A stretch of 64,000 bases of DNA from Streptomyces sp. TLI_171 (GTDB lineage Bacteria > Actinomycetota > Actinomycetes > Streptomycetales > Streptomycetaceae). Every line of letters starts with the position of its first letter. Within the stretch, counting starts at the first letter, position 1. The DNA lies in NCBI RefSeq assembly GCF_003610255.1, contig NZ_RAPS01000001.1, forward strand, positions 1,922,001 through 1,986,000, given 5' to 3'. A program made the position numbers and the translations under genes. Positions 1 to 8,332 of this stretch are shown here, one piece after another. The notes under the pieces are model-generated. The model was not told the DNA's origin, ran no database searches, and saw nothing but the letters and a program-made list of their open reading frames with translations.

Positions 1-145
1 CGTCGGGCTCCGCCCAGAGGCGGTGGCGCCCCGCCTCCCGTTCGGCCGGGCCGATGCCGTAGCGGCGTTCCCAGGAACGGACGGTGGTCGGCGACACCCC
101 GAGCCGCCGGGCCACCGCCCCGGTGCTCAGCGCTGGCTCTGGCAT
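1..145 (-). CDS. MerR-family regulator, N-terminal part (cut by window edge)
   Basis: The first 48 codons of a leftward gene are visible, starting at an ATG at 145. They encode a MerR-type winged helix: an 'LSTGAVARRLGVSPTTVRSWERRYGI' type helix-turn-helix (residues about 6-31) followed by 'GRHRLW', the typical start of the MerR wing. MerR proteins bind spaced promoters as dimers; the effector domain lies outside the window. The ATG of the neighbouring rightward reading frame lies inside this gene on the other strand, which argues that the rightward frame has lost its own start. Effector and target are unknown. Confidence 0.8.
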   Translation of the reverse strand, partial: MPEPALSTGAVARRLGVSPTTVRSWERRYGIGPAEREAGRHRLWAEPD

Positions 146-149
146 CCCG

Positions 150-644
150 TCAACCTACCGCCCCGGGTCGGCGCGGCGGGGCCGCGGGCGTCTGCTCGAC
201 CAGGGTGGCGGTGGCCCGGTCGAGGAACTCGCAGAACCGGCGGTGGTGACCCGGGCGGAGTTCCCGGCCGCGTTCGGCGAGCAGCGCTTCGACGTGATCC
301 TCGACCCGGTCGGCGGCCCGACCCGGCGCGCCAACCTGGCGCTGCTGGCGCCGCACGGCCGGCTGGCGGTCTACGGCAACCTCGCGAGCTTCGAGCCGGT
401 CGAGGTCTCGGCGAACGAGCTGCTGACGCACGGTCAGTCCCTGCTGACCTACAACAGCAACCTGCTGAGCCGCACCGACCCCGACCGGCTGGCCGCCCGC
501 GCGGCCCGCGCGCTGGCGCTGGTGGCCGACGGCTCGGTGCGGGTCGACGTCACCGCCGAGCACCCGCTCGCCGCGGCGGCGGAGGCGGTCGACCGGCTGG
601 CGGCCGGGGCCACCCTGGGCAAGAGCGTGCTGCGGATCCGGTGA
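150..644 (+). pseudogene. C-terminal remnant of a zinc-type quinone oxidoreductase/alcohol dehydrogenase
   Basis: The frame ending at 644 encodes the second half of an MDR-superfamily oxidoreductase. It has an 'FDVILDPVGG' strand-turn (last part of the NADPH Rossmann fold), 'LAPHGRLAVYGNLAS', and a normal C-terminal end with 'HPLAAAAEAVDRLAAG' and 'GKSVLRI'. Intact relatives are about 320 residues; here only about 150 are recognisable. The catalytic GroES-like domain and the nucleotide-binding glycine loop are missing. No credible start exists: the only upstream ATG (84) lies inside the divergent MerR gene. I read it as a truncated gene whose 5' part was lost by a deletion joining it to the MerR promoter region. 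The surviving frame is undamaged, so the event may be recent. Confidence 0.65.
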
Positions 645-669
645 GAAAAATCCTCTCGATCACAAAGTC

Positions 670-684
670 TCTCAATGATTGAGA
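670..684. promoter_or_regulatory. Perfect 15-bp palindrome in the mmpL promoter region (putative repressor operator)
   Basis: The sequence TCTCAATGATTGAGA is a perfect odd palindrome ending 13 bases before the mmpL ATG. It sits in a 53-base AT-rich stretch (645-697) inside otherwise very GC-rich DNA. Two further TCTC-containing segments (about 651-661 and 688-696) lie roughly one helical turn or two away. The form fits a TetR- or MarR-type repressor site over the promoter or leader. Which regulator binds is not shown. Confidence 0.55.
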
Positions 685-697
685 TATTCTCTCGGTC

Positions 698-2752
698 ATG
701 CCGTCCTCCCCGCGCCGTCTGCGCTTCCTGCTGCCACTCGTCCTGCTGCTGATCTGGCTCGCCCTGGGCGGCGCGCTCGGGCCGTTCGCCGGGCGGCTCG
801 GCGAGGTGTCCAGCAACGACGGCGCGGCCTTCCTGCCGCGCAGCGCCGAGTCGACCCGGGTCGCGCAACTGGAGAAGGACTTCCGGACCGAGGCGACCCT
901 GCCGGTGGTCCTGGTCTGGGAGGCGGACTCCGGACAGGTCGACGAGGCGCTGCGCGCCGACGCCGCCCGGGCGTTGGCGGCGGCGGTGCAGGTGCCGGGC
1001 GCGACCGGGCAGGTCTCGCCGCTGCTGCCGTCCGAGGACGGGCGGGCGCTGGAGGCCGTGCTGCAACTGCGCGCCGACCTGGGGCCGGACACCAAGGTGG
1101 CGGTCGGCGCGATCCGCGAGCGGGCCGGGCAGGTCCGGGGGGCGGTGAGCGGGGTCGCCGGGCCGGCGGCGGTGCTGGCCGACCTGTCGGGCGCGTTCGC
1201 GGGCATCGACGGGCTGCTGCTGGGAGTGGCGCTCGGCGTGGTGCTGCTGATCCTGCTGCTGGTCTACCGGGCGGTGCTGCTGCCGCTGCTGGTGATCGCG
1301 GGCGCGGTGTTCGCCCTCGCGGTGGCCTGCGCGATCGTGTACGCGCTCGCACAGCACGGGGTGGTGCGGGTGGACGGACAGGTGCAGGGGCTGCTGTCGA
1401 TCCTGGTGATCGGCGCGGCGACCGACTACGGGCTGCTGTACTCGGCCCGCTTCCGCGAGGAGCTCGCCGCCGGCCGGGACCGGTTCACCGCCGCCCGGAC
1501 GGCGCTGCGCCGCTCGGCCGAGCCGATCGGCGCCTCGGGCCTGACGGTCGGCCTGGGCCTGCTGGTGCTGCTGCTCTCGGACCTGACGAACAACCGGGCG
1601 CTGGGCCCGGTCGGCGCCATCGGCATCGCCTGCGCCGTGCTGTCCGCGCTGACCTTCCTGCCGGCCGTCCTGGCCCTGTCCGGCCGGGCCGCGTTCTGGC
1701 CTGCCCGGCCGACCGCGGCGGGCAGTTCGGGCCGGCTGTGGCAGCGGGTCGCCGAGCTGGTGGGACGCCGTCCGCGCCTGCTGTGGGTGGGTTCGGCAGC
1801 GGTGCTGGCGGCGCTCGCCGCGTGCGCCCCGCTGCTGGACGCCCGGGGTGTCCCGCAGTCCGAGCTGTTCACCACCGCGCAGCCGTCGGTGGCGGCGCAG
1901 CGCCTGCTGTCGGGGCACTTCCCGGGCGGCTCGGGCAACCCGGCGGTGGTCGTCGCCCGCGCGGACCGGGCGGACGCCGTGGCGGCGGCCGCGCAGGTCC
2001 CCGGCGTCGCCTCGGTGCGCCCGTACACCGGCGGCGCCCCCACCGACCCGCCGGTGGTCGCGGACGGCCTGGTCCGCCTGGACGCGACGCTCGCCGACCC
2101 CGCCGACAGCGACGCGGCGCTCGCCACCGTCGCCCGGCTGCGGACGGCGGTGCACGCGGTGGACGGCGCGGACGCCCTGGTCGGCGGGTACTCGGCGCAG
2201 CAGGCGGACACCCGGACGACGGCCCGGCACGACCGGACGCTGATCATGCCGGTGGTGCTGCTGTGCATCCTGGCGGTGCTGGTGCTGCTGCTGCGCTCGG
2301 TGCTGGCGCCGGTGCTGCTGGCGGCGACCGTGGCGCTCTCCTACCTGGCGACGCTGGGCGTCTCCGCACTGGTCTTCCCGCACGTGTTCGGCTTCTCGGC
2401 GACGGATCCGTCCGTCCCGCTGTACGGGTTCGTGTTCCTGGTGGCGCTCGGCGTGGACTACAACATCTTCCTGATGACCCGGGTGCGGGAGGAGACCGCG
2501 GCACTGGGCACCAGGGCGGGAGTGCTCCGCGGGCTGACCGCCACCGGCGGGGTGATCACCTCGGCGGGCGTGGTGCTGGCGGCGACCTTCGCCGCGCTCG
2601 GCGTGATCCCGCTCGCCTTCCTCGCGCAGATCGCGTTCATCGTGGCGTTCGGCGTGCTGCTGGACACCCTGCTGGTGCGCTCCCTGCTGGTCCCGGCGCT
2701 GGTCCACGACCTGGGCGGCCGGGTCTGGTGGCCCGCCCGCAAGGCGGACTGA
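698..2752 (+). CDS. MmpL-family RND transporter
   Basis: This 684-residue integral membrane protein has the MmpL/HpnN layout: two repeats, each with one N-terminal helix, a large extracytoplasmic loop and five clustered helices. The paired Asp-Tyr proton-relay signatures of MmpL proteins are visible as 'ATDYGLLYSARFREEL' (residues about 240-255) and 'LGVDYNIFLMTRVREE' (about 585-600). The length is short for mycobacterial MmpL (about 950) but usual for streptomycete members. It probably exports a lipid or hydrophobic small molecule by proton antiport. The start ATG follows the AT-rich operator region directly. A convergent HxlR gene ends 64 bases downstream and is not obviously its regulator. 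Substrate unknown. Confidence 0.85.
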   Translation: MPSSPRRLRFLLPLVLLLIWLALGGALGPFAGRLGEVSSNDGAAFLPRSAESTRVAQLEKDFRTEATLPVVLVWEADSGQVDEALRADAARALAAAVQVPGATGQVSPLLPSEDGRALEAVLQLRADLGPDTKVAVGAIRERAGQVRGAVSGVAGPAAVLADLSGAFAGIDGLLLGVALGVVLLILLLVYRAVLLPLLVIAGAVFALAVACAIVYALAQHGVVRVDGQVQGLLSILVIGAATDYGLLYSARFREELAAGRDRFTAARTALRRSAEPIGASGLTVGLGLLVLLLSDLTNNRALGPVGAIGIACAVLSALTFLPAVLALSGRAAFWPARPTAAGSSGRLWQRVAELVGRRPRLLWVGSAAVLAALAACAPLLDARGVPQSELFTTAQPSVAAQRLLSGHFPGGSGNPAVVVARADRADAVAAAAQVPGVASVRPYTGGAPTDPPVVADGLVRLDATLADPADSDAALATVARLRTAVHAVDGADALVGGYSAQQADTRTTARHDRTLIMPVVLLCILAVLVLLLRSVLAPVLLAATVALSYLATLGVSALVFPHVFGFSATDPSVPLYGFVFLVALGVDYNIFLMTRVREETAALGTRAGVLRGLTATGGVITSAGVVLAATFAALGVIPLAFLAQIAFIVAFGVLLDTLLVRSLLVPALVHDLGGRVWWPARKAD

Positions 2753-2816
2753 CCGCACGTCAGCTCCCCGGAGCTCTTCCACCCTCCGCGCGGCGGTCAC
2801 GGGCGGTGGGCGGCCG

Positions 2817-3188
2817 TCAGGATTCGACGGTGGTGTACCAGTGCTCGCGGACGGCGTCGGTGGGCCGGGGCGGGCCGAGCTCCGGGCCGCCCCAGTGCGC
2901 GAGGGCCTCGATGACGGGTCGCAACCCGGTTCCGCGGTCGGTGAGTTCGTAGACCGTGGCGTTGGCGGGGCGCTCCAGGCGGCGGCGCTCGACCAGGCCC
3001 TCGCCCTCGAGTTGCTTGAGGCGGGTGGCGAGGATGTCGGTGGAGACGCCGGGCAGGTCAGCGTGCAGGTCGGTGTAGCGGCGCGGTCCGCCCAGGAGTT
3101 CACGGACGATCAGGAGGCTCCAGCGCTCCCCCACCGCGTCCAGGGCGCGGGCGACGGCGCAGTACTGGTCGTAGCTTCGGCGTGGCAT
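2817..3188 (-). CDS. HxlR-family winged-helix regulator
   Basis: This 123-residue protein is full length for the HxlR family. It opens with 'SYDQYCAVARALDAVGERW' and 'LLIVRELLGGPRRYTDL', the family signature, followed by the recognition helix 'VSTDILATRLKQLE' and a wing ending 'YELTDRG'. In the HxlR family the N-terminal Cys (here residue 9) is the redox or electrophile sensor in several members, which makes a stress-sensing role possible. The gene is divergent from the aminotransferase at 3288 and shares a 99-base region holding an inverted repeat, so it probably controls itself and that neighbour. Confidence 0.9.
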   Translation of the reverse strand: MPRRSYDQYCAVARALDAVGERWSLLIVRELLGGPRRYTDLHADLPGVSTDILATRLKQLEGEGLVERRRLERPANATVYELTDRGTGLRPVIEALAHWGGPELGPPRPTDAVREHWYTTVES

Positions 3189-3209
3189 GCCGTCAGCATA
3201 GCCAATAGG

Positions 3210-3226
3210 TTGGACTTTCCAAGTCC
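3210..3226. promoter_or_regulatory. Inverted repeat between hxlR and the aminotransferase (putative HxlR operator)
   Basis: Two nested inverted repeats overlap: TTGGA-ctt-TCCAA (3210-3222) and GGACTT-tcc-AAGTCC (3212-3226). They lie 21 bases upstream of the leftward hxlR start and about 60 upstream of the rightward aminotransferase start. The placement suits a divergent operator. HxlR proteins bind such short AT-rich dyads; binding here is inferred. Confidence 0.5.
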
Positions 3227-3287
3227 TTACTTGGTAGAACGAAGCAAGCCGGCCGCAGGGGCTCGGTGACGGGTCGGGAGGCCGCTG

Positions 3288-4499
3288 ATGGAGTTTCGCC
3301 AGTCCAGCAAGCTGAAGGACGTGTGCTACGAGATCCGTGGCCCGGTCGTCGACACCGCCAACGCCCTGGAGGAGGCCGGCCACAGCGTGCTGCGCCTCAA
3401 CACCGGCAACCCGGCCCCGTTCGGCTTCGAGGCCCCGGAGGAGATCCTCCAGGACATCATCCGCAACCTGCCCAACGCGCACGGCTACAGCGACTCCCGC
3501 GGCATCCTGCCCGCCCGCCGGGCCGTGGTGCAGTACTACCAGCAGCGCGGCGTCCCGGGCGTGACGGTCGACGACGTGTACCTCGGCAACGGCGCCTCCG
3601 AGCTGATCCAGATGGCCGTGCAGGCGCTGGTCGACGACGGCGACGAAGTCCTGGTCCCGATGCCGGACTTCCCGCTCTGGACGGCCGTGGTCCGGTTCGC
3701 CGGCGGCAAGGCGGTGCACTACCTGTGCGACGAGGAGGCCGACTGGTACCCGGACCTCGACGACATCGCCTCCAAGATCAGCCACCGCACCAAGGCCATC
3801 GTGGTGATCAACCCGAACAACCCGACCGGCGCGGTCTACCCGAAGGAACTCCTCGAAGGCATCCTCGACCTGGCGCGCCGTCACCACCTGCTGGTCTTCG
3901 CCGACGAGATCTACGACAAGATCCTCTACGACGACGCCGAGCACCACTGCCTGGCCGCCCTCGCCGACGACGTGGTCACCCTCACCTTCAACGGCCTCTC
4001 CAAGGCCTACCGGGTGGCCGGCTTCCGCAGCGGCTGGCTGGCCGTCTCCGGCCCCAAGGAGCACGCCAAGGACTACCTGGAGGGCCTGAGCATGCTGGCC
4101 GCCATGCGACTGTGCCCCAACGTGCCCGCCCAGTACGCCGTGCAGGCCGCGCTCGGCGGCCACCAGTCCATCAACGACCTCACCCTGCCCACCGGCCGCC
4201 TCACCGAGCAGCGCGACGTCACCTGGCGCGCCCTCAACGACATCCCCGGCGTCTCCTGCGTCAAGCCCAAGGGCGCCCTGTACGCCTTCGCCAGACTCGA
4301 CCCGGCCGTCCACCGGATCGTCGACGACGAACGCTTCGTCCTCGACCTGCTGCTCCGCGAGAAGATCCACATCGTCCAGGGCACCGGCTTCAACTGGCCC
4401 CGCCCCGACCATTTCCGCTTCGTCACCCTCCCCCGCGCCGACGAACTGGAGACCGCGATCAACCGGATCGGCCGCTTCCTCGCCACCTACCGCCAGTAG
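3288..4499 (+). CDS. alaA: Pyridoxal-phosphate aminotransferase, AlaA type
   Basis: This 403-residue fold-type I aminotransferase is closest in pattern to the AlaA glutamate-pyruvate transaminases of enterobacteria. Visible signatures are 'LRLNTGNPAPFGFE' near the N terminus, 'GYSDSRGILPARRAVVQYY', the substrate/PLP Asn in 'INPNNPTGAVY', 'VFADEIYDKILYD' (PLP-pyridine Asp and the Tyr after it), the Schiff-base lysine K239 in 'NGLSKAYRVAGFRSGW', and the C-terminal carboxylate-binding Arg in 'HFRFVTLP'. Such enzymes move the amino group from glutamate to pyruvate. The ATG has a GGGAGG ribosome site eight bases upstream. It lacks an operon partner and shares its promoter region with hxlR. An aspartate or branched substrate cannot be excluded. 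Confidence 0.88.
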   Translation: MEFRQSSKLKDVCYEIRGPVVDTANALEEAGHSVLRLNTGNPAPFGFEAPEEILQDIIRNLPNAHGYSDSRGILPARRAVVQYYQQRGVPGVTVDDVYLGNGASELIQMAVQALVDDGDEVLVPMPDFPLWTAVVRFAGGKAVHYLCDEEADWYPDLDDIASKISHRTKAIVVINPNNPTGAVYPKELLEGILDLARRHHLLVFADEIYDKILYDDAEHHCLAALADDVVTLTFNGLSKAYRVAGFRSGWLAVSGPKEHAKDYLEGLSMLAAMRLCPNVPAQYAVQAALGGHQSINDLTLPTGRLTEQRDVTWRALNDIPGVSCVKPKGALYAFARLDPAVHRIVDDERFVLDLLLREKIHIVQGTGFNWPRPDHFRFVTLPRADELETAINRIGRFLATYRQ

Positions 4500-4840
4500 C
4501 AGGCCGGTTGGCGGCGCGGACGCCCCTCGGTCCACCGTGTGCGCATGCGCACCTCCGGCGTCCGCGCCTTCACCCACCGCCAACCCCGGGGCCGGACCGA
4601 CAGGTTCCCGGTCAGCCCGGCCGGCGAGGAGTTCCGCCTGGACCCCCGGGCGGTCCTGGTAGCCGCCCGCACCAGCGCCCGGCTCACCCGAGCCGGCACG
4701 TCCGGGCGGGCGTCGAAGCGGCGTTGTCGCGGCGCGGTCGGATTGCCGATCGGTAACGAAGCCATCACTCCACGTCCACTGCTTGCACACACTCGGAAGG
4801 ATGACGTCCCGTCACCTCCGTCCTTCCGAGATGAGCCGTC
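4500..4840. other. Gene-free stretch with a 14-bp palindrome
   Basis: About 340 bases separate the aminotransferase stop from the lipoprotein start. The only clear structure is the perfect palindrome GTGCGCATGCGCAC at 4539-4552, 40 bases after the stop. A rightward open frame from the ATG inside that palindrome shows no recognisable protein, and no frame has convincing codon bias. The lipoprotein promoter presumably lies in the 3' part. Confidence 0.4.
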
Positions 4841-5311
4841 TTGTCCCTCTCCCTCCGCCTGCGCCGGGCCTCCGCGGCCGGTGCGCTGCTGGCCGCCGCG
4901 CTGTTCGCCGCCGCCTGCGAGCCGGCCGACCCGGCGCCCGCACCGGTCGCCTCCTCCGCCGCCGGCACGCCCGCCGCCCCGAGCCCCACCCCGACGCCCA
5001 CGCCGACGCCGAGCCCGACGCCCACGCCGTCGCCCAGCCCGACCGCCGCGGCACCGACCACGCAGGCCCCGCCGCCCGCCCCGGCCACCAGCAAGCCCGC
5101 CCCGGCCCGGACCACGGCCACCGCGAAGCCGCCGGCCGAGCCGACGCAGACCGCGCAGGCGGCGGGCTGCCACCCGCTGTCCAACGCGGGCAACTGCTAC
5201 AAGGCGGGCCAGTACTGCCGGGCCTCGGACCACAACGTGGAGGGGACCGACGCGAGCGGACGGGCCATCAAGTGCCTGGACGACAGCGGCTGGCGCTGGA
5301 AGTACCTCTGA
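4841..5311 (+). CDS. Small secreted lipoprotein with Pro/Thr linker and Cys-rich tail
   Basis: The 156-residue product begins at a TTG (4841); the nearby ATG at 4831 is in another frame. A basic start 'SLSLRLRRA', a hydrophobic stretch and the lipobox 'FAAAC' (Cys26) indicate a lipoprotein anchored outside the membrane. Residues about 35-110 are a low-complexity Pro/Thr/Ser/Ala linker with repeated PTPTPSP units, probably spanning the cell wall. The last 45 residues form a compact four-cysteine domain (C-x8-C-x6-C spacing in 'CHPLSNAGNCYKAGQYC', then 'AIKC') ending 'GWRWKYL'. This tail resembles small secreted domains that recur in actinobacteria without known function. It converges on ynfA with a 7-base gap. 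Confidence 0.75.
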   Translation: MSLSLRLRRASAAGALLAAALFAAACEPADPAPAPVASSAAGTPAAPSPTPTPTPTPSPTPTPSPSPTAAAPTTQAPPPAPATSKPAPARTTATAKPPAEPTQTAQAAGCHPLSNAGNCYKAGQYCRASDHNVEGTDASGRAIKCLDDSGWRWKYL

Positions 5312-5318
5312 CGGCGCC

Positions 5319-5651
5319 TCAGCGGCGCGGCCCGTACATGATCACGCCGACGCCGGCCAGGCAGGTCAGCGCGCCGAGCACGTCCCAGCGGGTGGGGCGG
5401 AAGCCGTCCACCACGACGCCCCACAGCAGTGACCCGGCCACGAACACCCCGCCGTACGCGGCCAGCACCCGGCCGAAGTTCGCGTCCGGCTGCAGGGCGG
5501 CGGTGAAGCCGTACAGGCCGAGCGCGAGCACGCCCAGCCCGGCCAGCCACCACGGCCGGGACTCGCGGACGGACTGCCAGACCAGCCAGCAGCCGCCGAT
5601 CTCCAGCAGCGCGGCCACGGCGAACAAGAGGATCGAACGGGCGGTGCTCAC
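5319..5651 (-). CDS. ynfA: YnfA/UPF0060 small membrane protein
   Basis: This 110-residue protein matches the UPF0060 (YnfA) family over its whole length. It has four hydrophobic helices, the family signature '[21 protein letters not shown]' near the N terminus, '[18 protein letters not shown]'-like second half (here '[15 protein letters not shown]') and a 'GVIMYGPR' end. The fold resembles the SMR drug exporters, and some relatives have been reported to export dyes, but the physiological substrate is unsettled. The gene stands alone between a convergent lipoprotein gene and a phosphoesterase terminator. Confidence 0.92.
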   Translation of the reverse strand: MSTARSILLFAVAALLEIGGCWLVWQSVRESRPWWLAGLGVLALGLYGFTAALQPDANFGRVLAAYGGVFVAGSLLWGVVVDGFRPTRWDVLGALTCLAGVGVIMYGPRR

Positions 5652-5670
5652 CCGGGAACCCTAACCAGGA

Positions 5671-5703
5671 CGCCCCGGACCCGCCGGCATCGGGTCCGGG
5701 GCG
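5671..5703 (-). terminator. Terminator of the phosphoesterase gene
   Basis: A perfect 12-bp stem (CGCCCCGGACCC against GGGTCCGGGGCG) with a nine-base loop begins 14 bases beyond the stop of the leftward phosphoesterase gene. There is no T-run, as usual for streptomycete terminators. Confidence 0.8.
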
Positions 5704-5716
5704 CCGCGGCGCGGCG

Positions 5717-7330
5717 TCAGTGACCGCGCTCGCTGCGGCCCGCGCGGCGGGCGATCGAGTAGTGGTCGATCCGGGCGCCGTTCTCGGCCAGCGCGGTGAC
5801 CTTCATGGTGGTGGTCGCGCCGCGGTGCGCGGGGGTGACGTCCACCTTGATGAAGGAGTAGCCGGTGTAGCGGACCCGCGACCACTCGACGGTCTCGACG
5901 ACCTTGGTGGCGCCCTTGTCGAAGTGGTAGGTGACCACCTCGTCCTGGTGGTTCTCGTGGCCCTCGTAGGTGTCGGGGGCGTCGAAGGAGTACAGGCTGC
6001 GGCCCGCGGCGCCGGCGGTCACGTAGACCACGCCGTCCTTGGCCGGGTCGACGGTGGCGCCGCTCGGCACCGCCTTGTTGACCTTGTTGCCGAGGATCGC
6101 GTCGGTGCGCTCGTACACGTGGTTGTGGCCGTTGATGACCAGGTCCACCCGGTACTTCTCGAACAGCGGCACCCAGGCCTCGCGGACCCCGCCCTCGGAG
6201 GCGTGCTGGTGGGTGGTGGAGAAGGCGCAGTGGTGGAAGAAGACCACCACGAAGTCGATCGCCTCGTCGGCCCGCAGCTCGCGCAGCCTGCGCTCCAGCC
6301 AGGCGGTCTGCCGGCCGTTGGTGTAGCCGAAGTTGACCGGGATCTCGTACGAGACGTCGTTGGCGTCCAGCGAGATCACGCCGACGTTGCCGTAGGTGAA
6401 GGAGTACACGCCGGGCGCGGTGCGCGGGTCCGGGCCGTTGGTCGGCAGGGTGAAGCGGGCGTCGTCGCCGCCGTACCCGTTGTGCGAGTACCAGGCCTCC
6501 ATGTCGTGGTTGCCGTAGGAGACCATCCACGGGATCTTCGCGGCCACCGTCTCGGTCTGCGCCAGGAACGCGTCCCAGGTCAGCGCGTTGAACGCGACCT
6601 TGTCGCTGTCCAGGCCCTGGCCCATCGGGTCGGCGTAGCAGATGTCGCCGGCGTGCAGGTGGAAGACCGGCTTCTGCGCCAGGATCACGTTGTCGTTGCC
6701 CGCCGCGTGCGCGCTGACGCCCTGGTCGCCGAAGGCGGTGAAGGTGAACGGCTCGAACGGCCGGTTGTGGCGGCCGCCCCGGGACGGCGCGGTGGTGAAG
6801 GTCTGCAGGGTGGAGATCGCCTGCTGCGCGGCCGGGTCGAAGCCCTCGTGGCCGACGCCGTAGTAGTACGTGGTGCCGGGCTGGAGCCAGTTCAGCTCGA
6901 CGTGCAGGTAGTACTGGTCGACGGGGGTGCCCCCGTCGGTCAGCGCCGGGGTGTGCAGCGCGCGCACCTCGGCCTCGATCTTGTGGCTGAGGTCCCAGGG
7001 GTGCCGGCCGAAGCGCAGGAACGGCTTCTTCACCGGGGCCGGGACCTGCCAGGACACCCGCATCTGGGTGTCGGCCTCGGCGCCGAACTGCAGGTGGCGG
7101 CCGACCGGTGCGACCAGCGAGCCGGTCACCGTGTCCGCGGTGCTGCCGGCCGGGGCGGCGGACGCGGCGCCGGAGCCCAGCGCCCCGCCGACCGCGATCG
7201 CGCCGACCGTCACCGCGCCGGAGCGCAGCAGGGTTCGGCGGGACAGCTTGCTGCGGAGGTACTCGTGCTGCTCCGCCATGCTCATCCGGGCGGCGAGCTT
7301 GGCGGGCACGCCCATGTTGGGGATATCCAT
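5717..7330 (-). CDS. Tat-exported purple-acid-phosphatase-like metallophosphoesterase
   Basis: This 537-residue protein carries a twin-arginine signal ('SRRTLLRSG', residues about 29-37, followed by a Gly/Ala-rich hydrophobic stretch ending 'ASA'). A fibronectin-III-like domain with 'DTQMRVSWQVPAP' follows, then a calcineurin-like phosphoesterase domain. Metal-binding motifs are present in order: 'FTAFGDQG', 'HAGDICYAD', 'SYGNHDMEAWY', 'FFHHCAFSTTH' and 'INGHNHVYERT'. The last is the GHxHxYER typical of purple acid phosphatases with an Fe-based dinuclear centre. It should release phosphate from extracellular esters. A GTTCACC core like a PhoP-box unit occurs upstream (about 7374-7380 on the complementary strand), so phosphate control is possible but unproven. 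Confidence 0.88.
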   Translation of the reverse strand: MDIPNMGVPAKLAARMSMAEQHEYLRSKLSRRTLLRSGAVTVGAIAVGGALGSGAASAAPAGSTADTVTGSLVAPVGRHLQFGAEADTQMRVSWQVPAPVKKPFLRFGRHPWDLSHKIEAEVRALHTPALTDGGTPVDQYYLHVELNWLQPGTTYYYGVGHEGFDPAAQQAISTLQTFTTAPSRGGRHNRPFEPFTFTAFGDQGVSAHAAGNDNVILAQKPVFHLHAGDICYADPMGQGLDSDKVAFNALTWDAFLAQTETVAAKIPWMVSYGNHDMEAWYSHNGYGGDDARFTLPTNGPDPRTAPGVYSFTYGNVGVISLDANDVSYEIPVNFGYTNGRQTAWLERRLRELRADEAIDFVVVFFHHCAFSTTHQHASEGGVREAWVPLFEKYRVDLVINGHNHVYERTDAILGNKVNKAVPSGATVDPAKDGVVYVTAGAAGRSLYSFDAPDTYEGHENHQDEVVTYHFDKGATKVVETVEWSRVRYTGYSFIKVDVTPAHRGATTTMKVTALAENGARIDHYSIARRAGRSERGH

Positions 7331-7395
7331 GCGCGGAGACTGTCAGCGGCCGGTGGCCGCCGTCCGCCCGGTCGGTGAACGAACGTCATCGTGTC

Positions 7396-7421
7396 GGTCT
7401 GGTCGAACACATGATCAGACC
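7396..7421. promoter_or_regulatory. Inverted repeat upstream of the phosphoesterase gene
   Basis: GGTCTGGTC (7396-7404) and GATCAGACC (7413-7421) form an imperfect dyad (8 of 9 positions pair) about 70 bases before the phosphoesterase start and just past the stop of the preceding gene. It could be an operator or a weak terminator for the upstream aminotransferase gene. Confidence 0.3.
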
Positions 7422-7451
7422 ATGAGCAGGTAAAACCGTGCCGGAGGCCCG

Positions 7452-8231
7452 CTACAGCGGCTCTCCCGGAACCGCCAGGTACGCCTCCCGCAGCCGCGCC
7501 GCCCCGTCCACCGGGAACTCCCGGCCGTCCACCGCCGCCACCGGGCGCACCCCGACCGCCGCGTTGGTCGCGAACACCCCGTCGATGCCCGCCAGTTCCG
7601 GCCCGACCCGCTCCTTGACCCCGCCGCAGACCCCGCGCAGCAGCGCCATCGCCGTCCCCGCCAGGTACGCGCCGCGCGGCCAGACCAGGTCGCCGCCGCG
7701 CAGGAACCCGACGTTCCAGGTGCCGCCCTCGGTGATCGCGCCGTCCGCGTCCACGAACAGCGCGTCGTCGAACCCGGACTGCTGGGCCAGCCGCCGCTGC
7801 CGCAGCACCCCGAACAGCGCCACGCTCTTCACCTCCGGCAGCTCCCGCTCGAACCGCACCGTCCGCACCCGCAGCGGCCCCGCCGCGCCCCCCGCCGGAC
7901 GGACCGTCACCAGCACGCCGGGCTCGGCCTTCCCGCCGATGCTCCCCAGGTCGATCGCCGGGTCGAACAGCGTCACCCGCACCGTCACCGCCCCCGCCGG
8001 CGGCGCCTGCCGCCGGGCGAACTGCCGGATCCGCTCCAGATCCGGCCGGACCCCGAACAGCGCCGCGCAGTCCCGCTCCAGCCGCGCCAGGTGCAGCCCC
8101 AGCCCCCGCACCCGGCCGTCCTCCACCACCATGGTGGTGAAGTGCCCGTAGTTGGTCAGCGCCAACGCCTGCAACTGCGCCGCCGTCACCGGCCGACCGT
8201 CCAACTCCGCCACCGCGCCGCCACTGTTCAC
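7452..8231 (-). CDS. Class IV pyridoxal-phosphate aminotransferase/aminodeoxychorismate lyase-like
   Basis: The 259-residue product belongs to the fold-type IV PLP enzymes (branched-chain aminotransferase, D-alanine aminotransferase and aminodeoxychorismate lyase group). The cofactor lysine lies in 'LPEVKSVALFGVLRQRRLA', and the downstream 'DDALFVDADGAITEGGTWNVGF' carries the conserved Glu and Asn near the PLP ring. 'GLGLHLARLERDC' is the usual N-terminal helix. I placed the start at GTG 8231, because the family begins just before 'AELDGRPVTA' and the reading frame further upstream shows no conservation signs. It stands alone. The substrate cannot be told; members annotated in streptomycetes are often unspecific. 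Confidence 0.8.
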   Translation of the reverse strand: MNSGGAVAELDGRPVTAAQLQALALTNYGHFTTMVVEDGRVRGLGLHLARLERDCAALFGVRPDLERIRQFARRQAPPAGAVTVRVTLFDPAIDLGSIGGKAEPGVLVTVRPAGGAAGPLRVRTVRFERELPEVKSVALFGVLRQRRLAQQSGFDDALFVDADGAITEGGTWNVGFLRGGDLVWPRGAYLAGTAMALLRGVCGGVKERVGPELAGIDGVFATNAAVGVRPVAAVDGREFPVDGAARLREAYLAVPGEPL

Positions 8232-8332
8232 CCCGCCATTGTCCCCGCGCGGGAACCCGCCGTGCGACGGTGGATCGCCGCAGCACGGTAATCGCCGTGC
8301 GAGGTGCGCCGGGCGCGGGTTAGGTTCGCAGG

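Noticed and set aside
4539..5432. Rightward frame from the ATG inside the 4539 palindrome, running into the lipoprotein gene region
   Set aside because: It overlaps the better-supported lipoprotein frame, and its translation has no family resemblance or codon bias.
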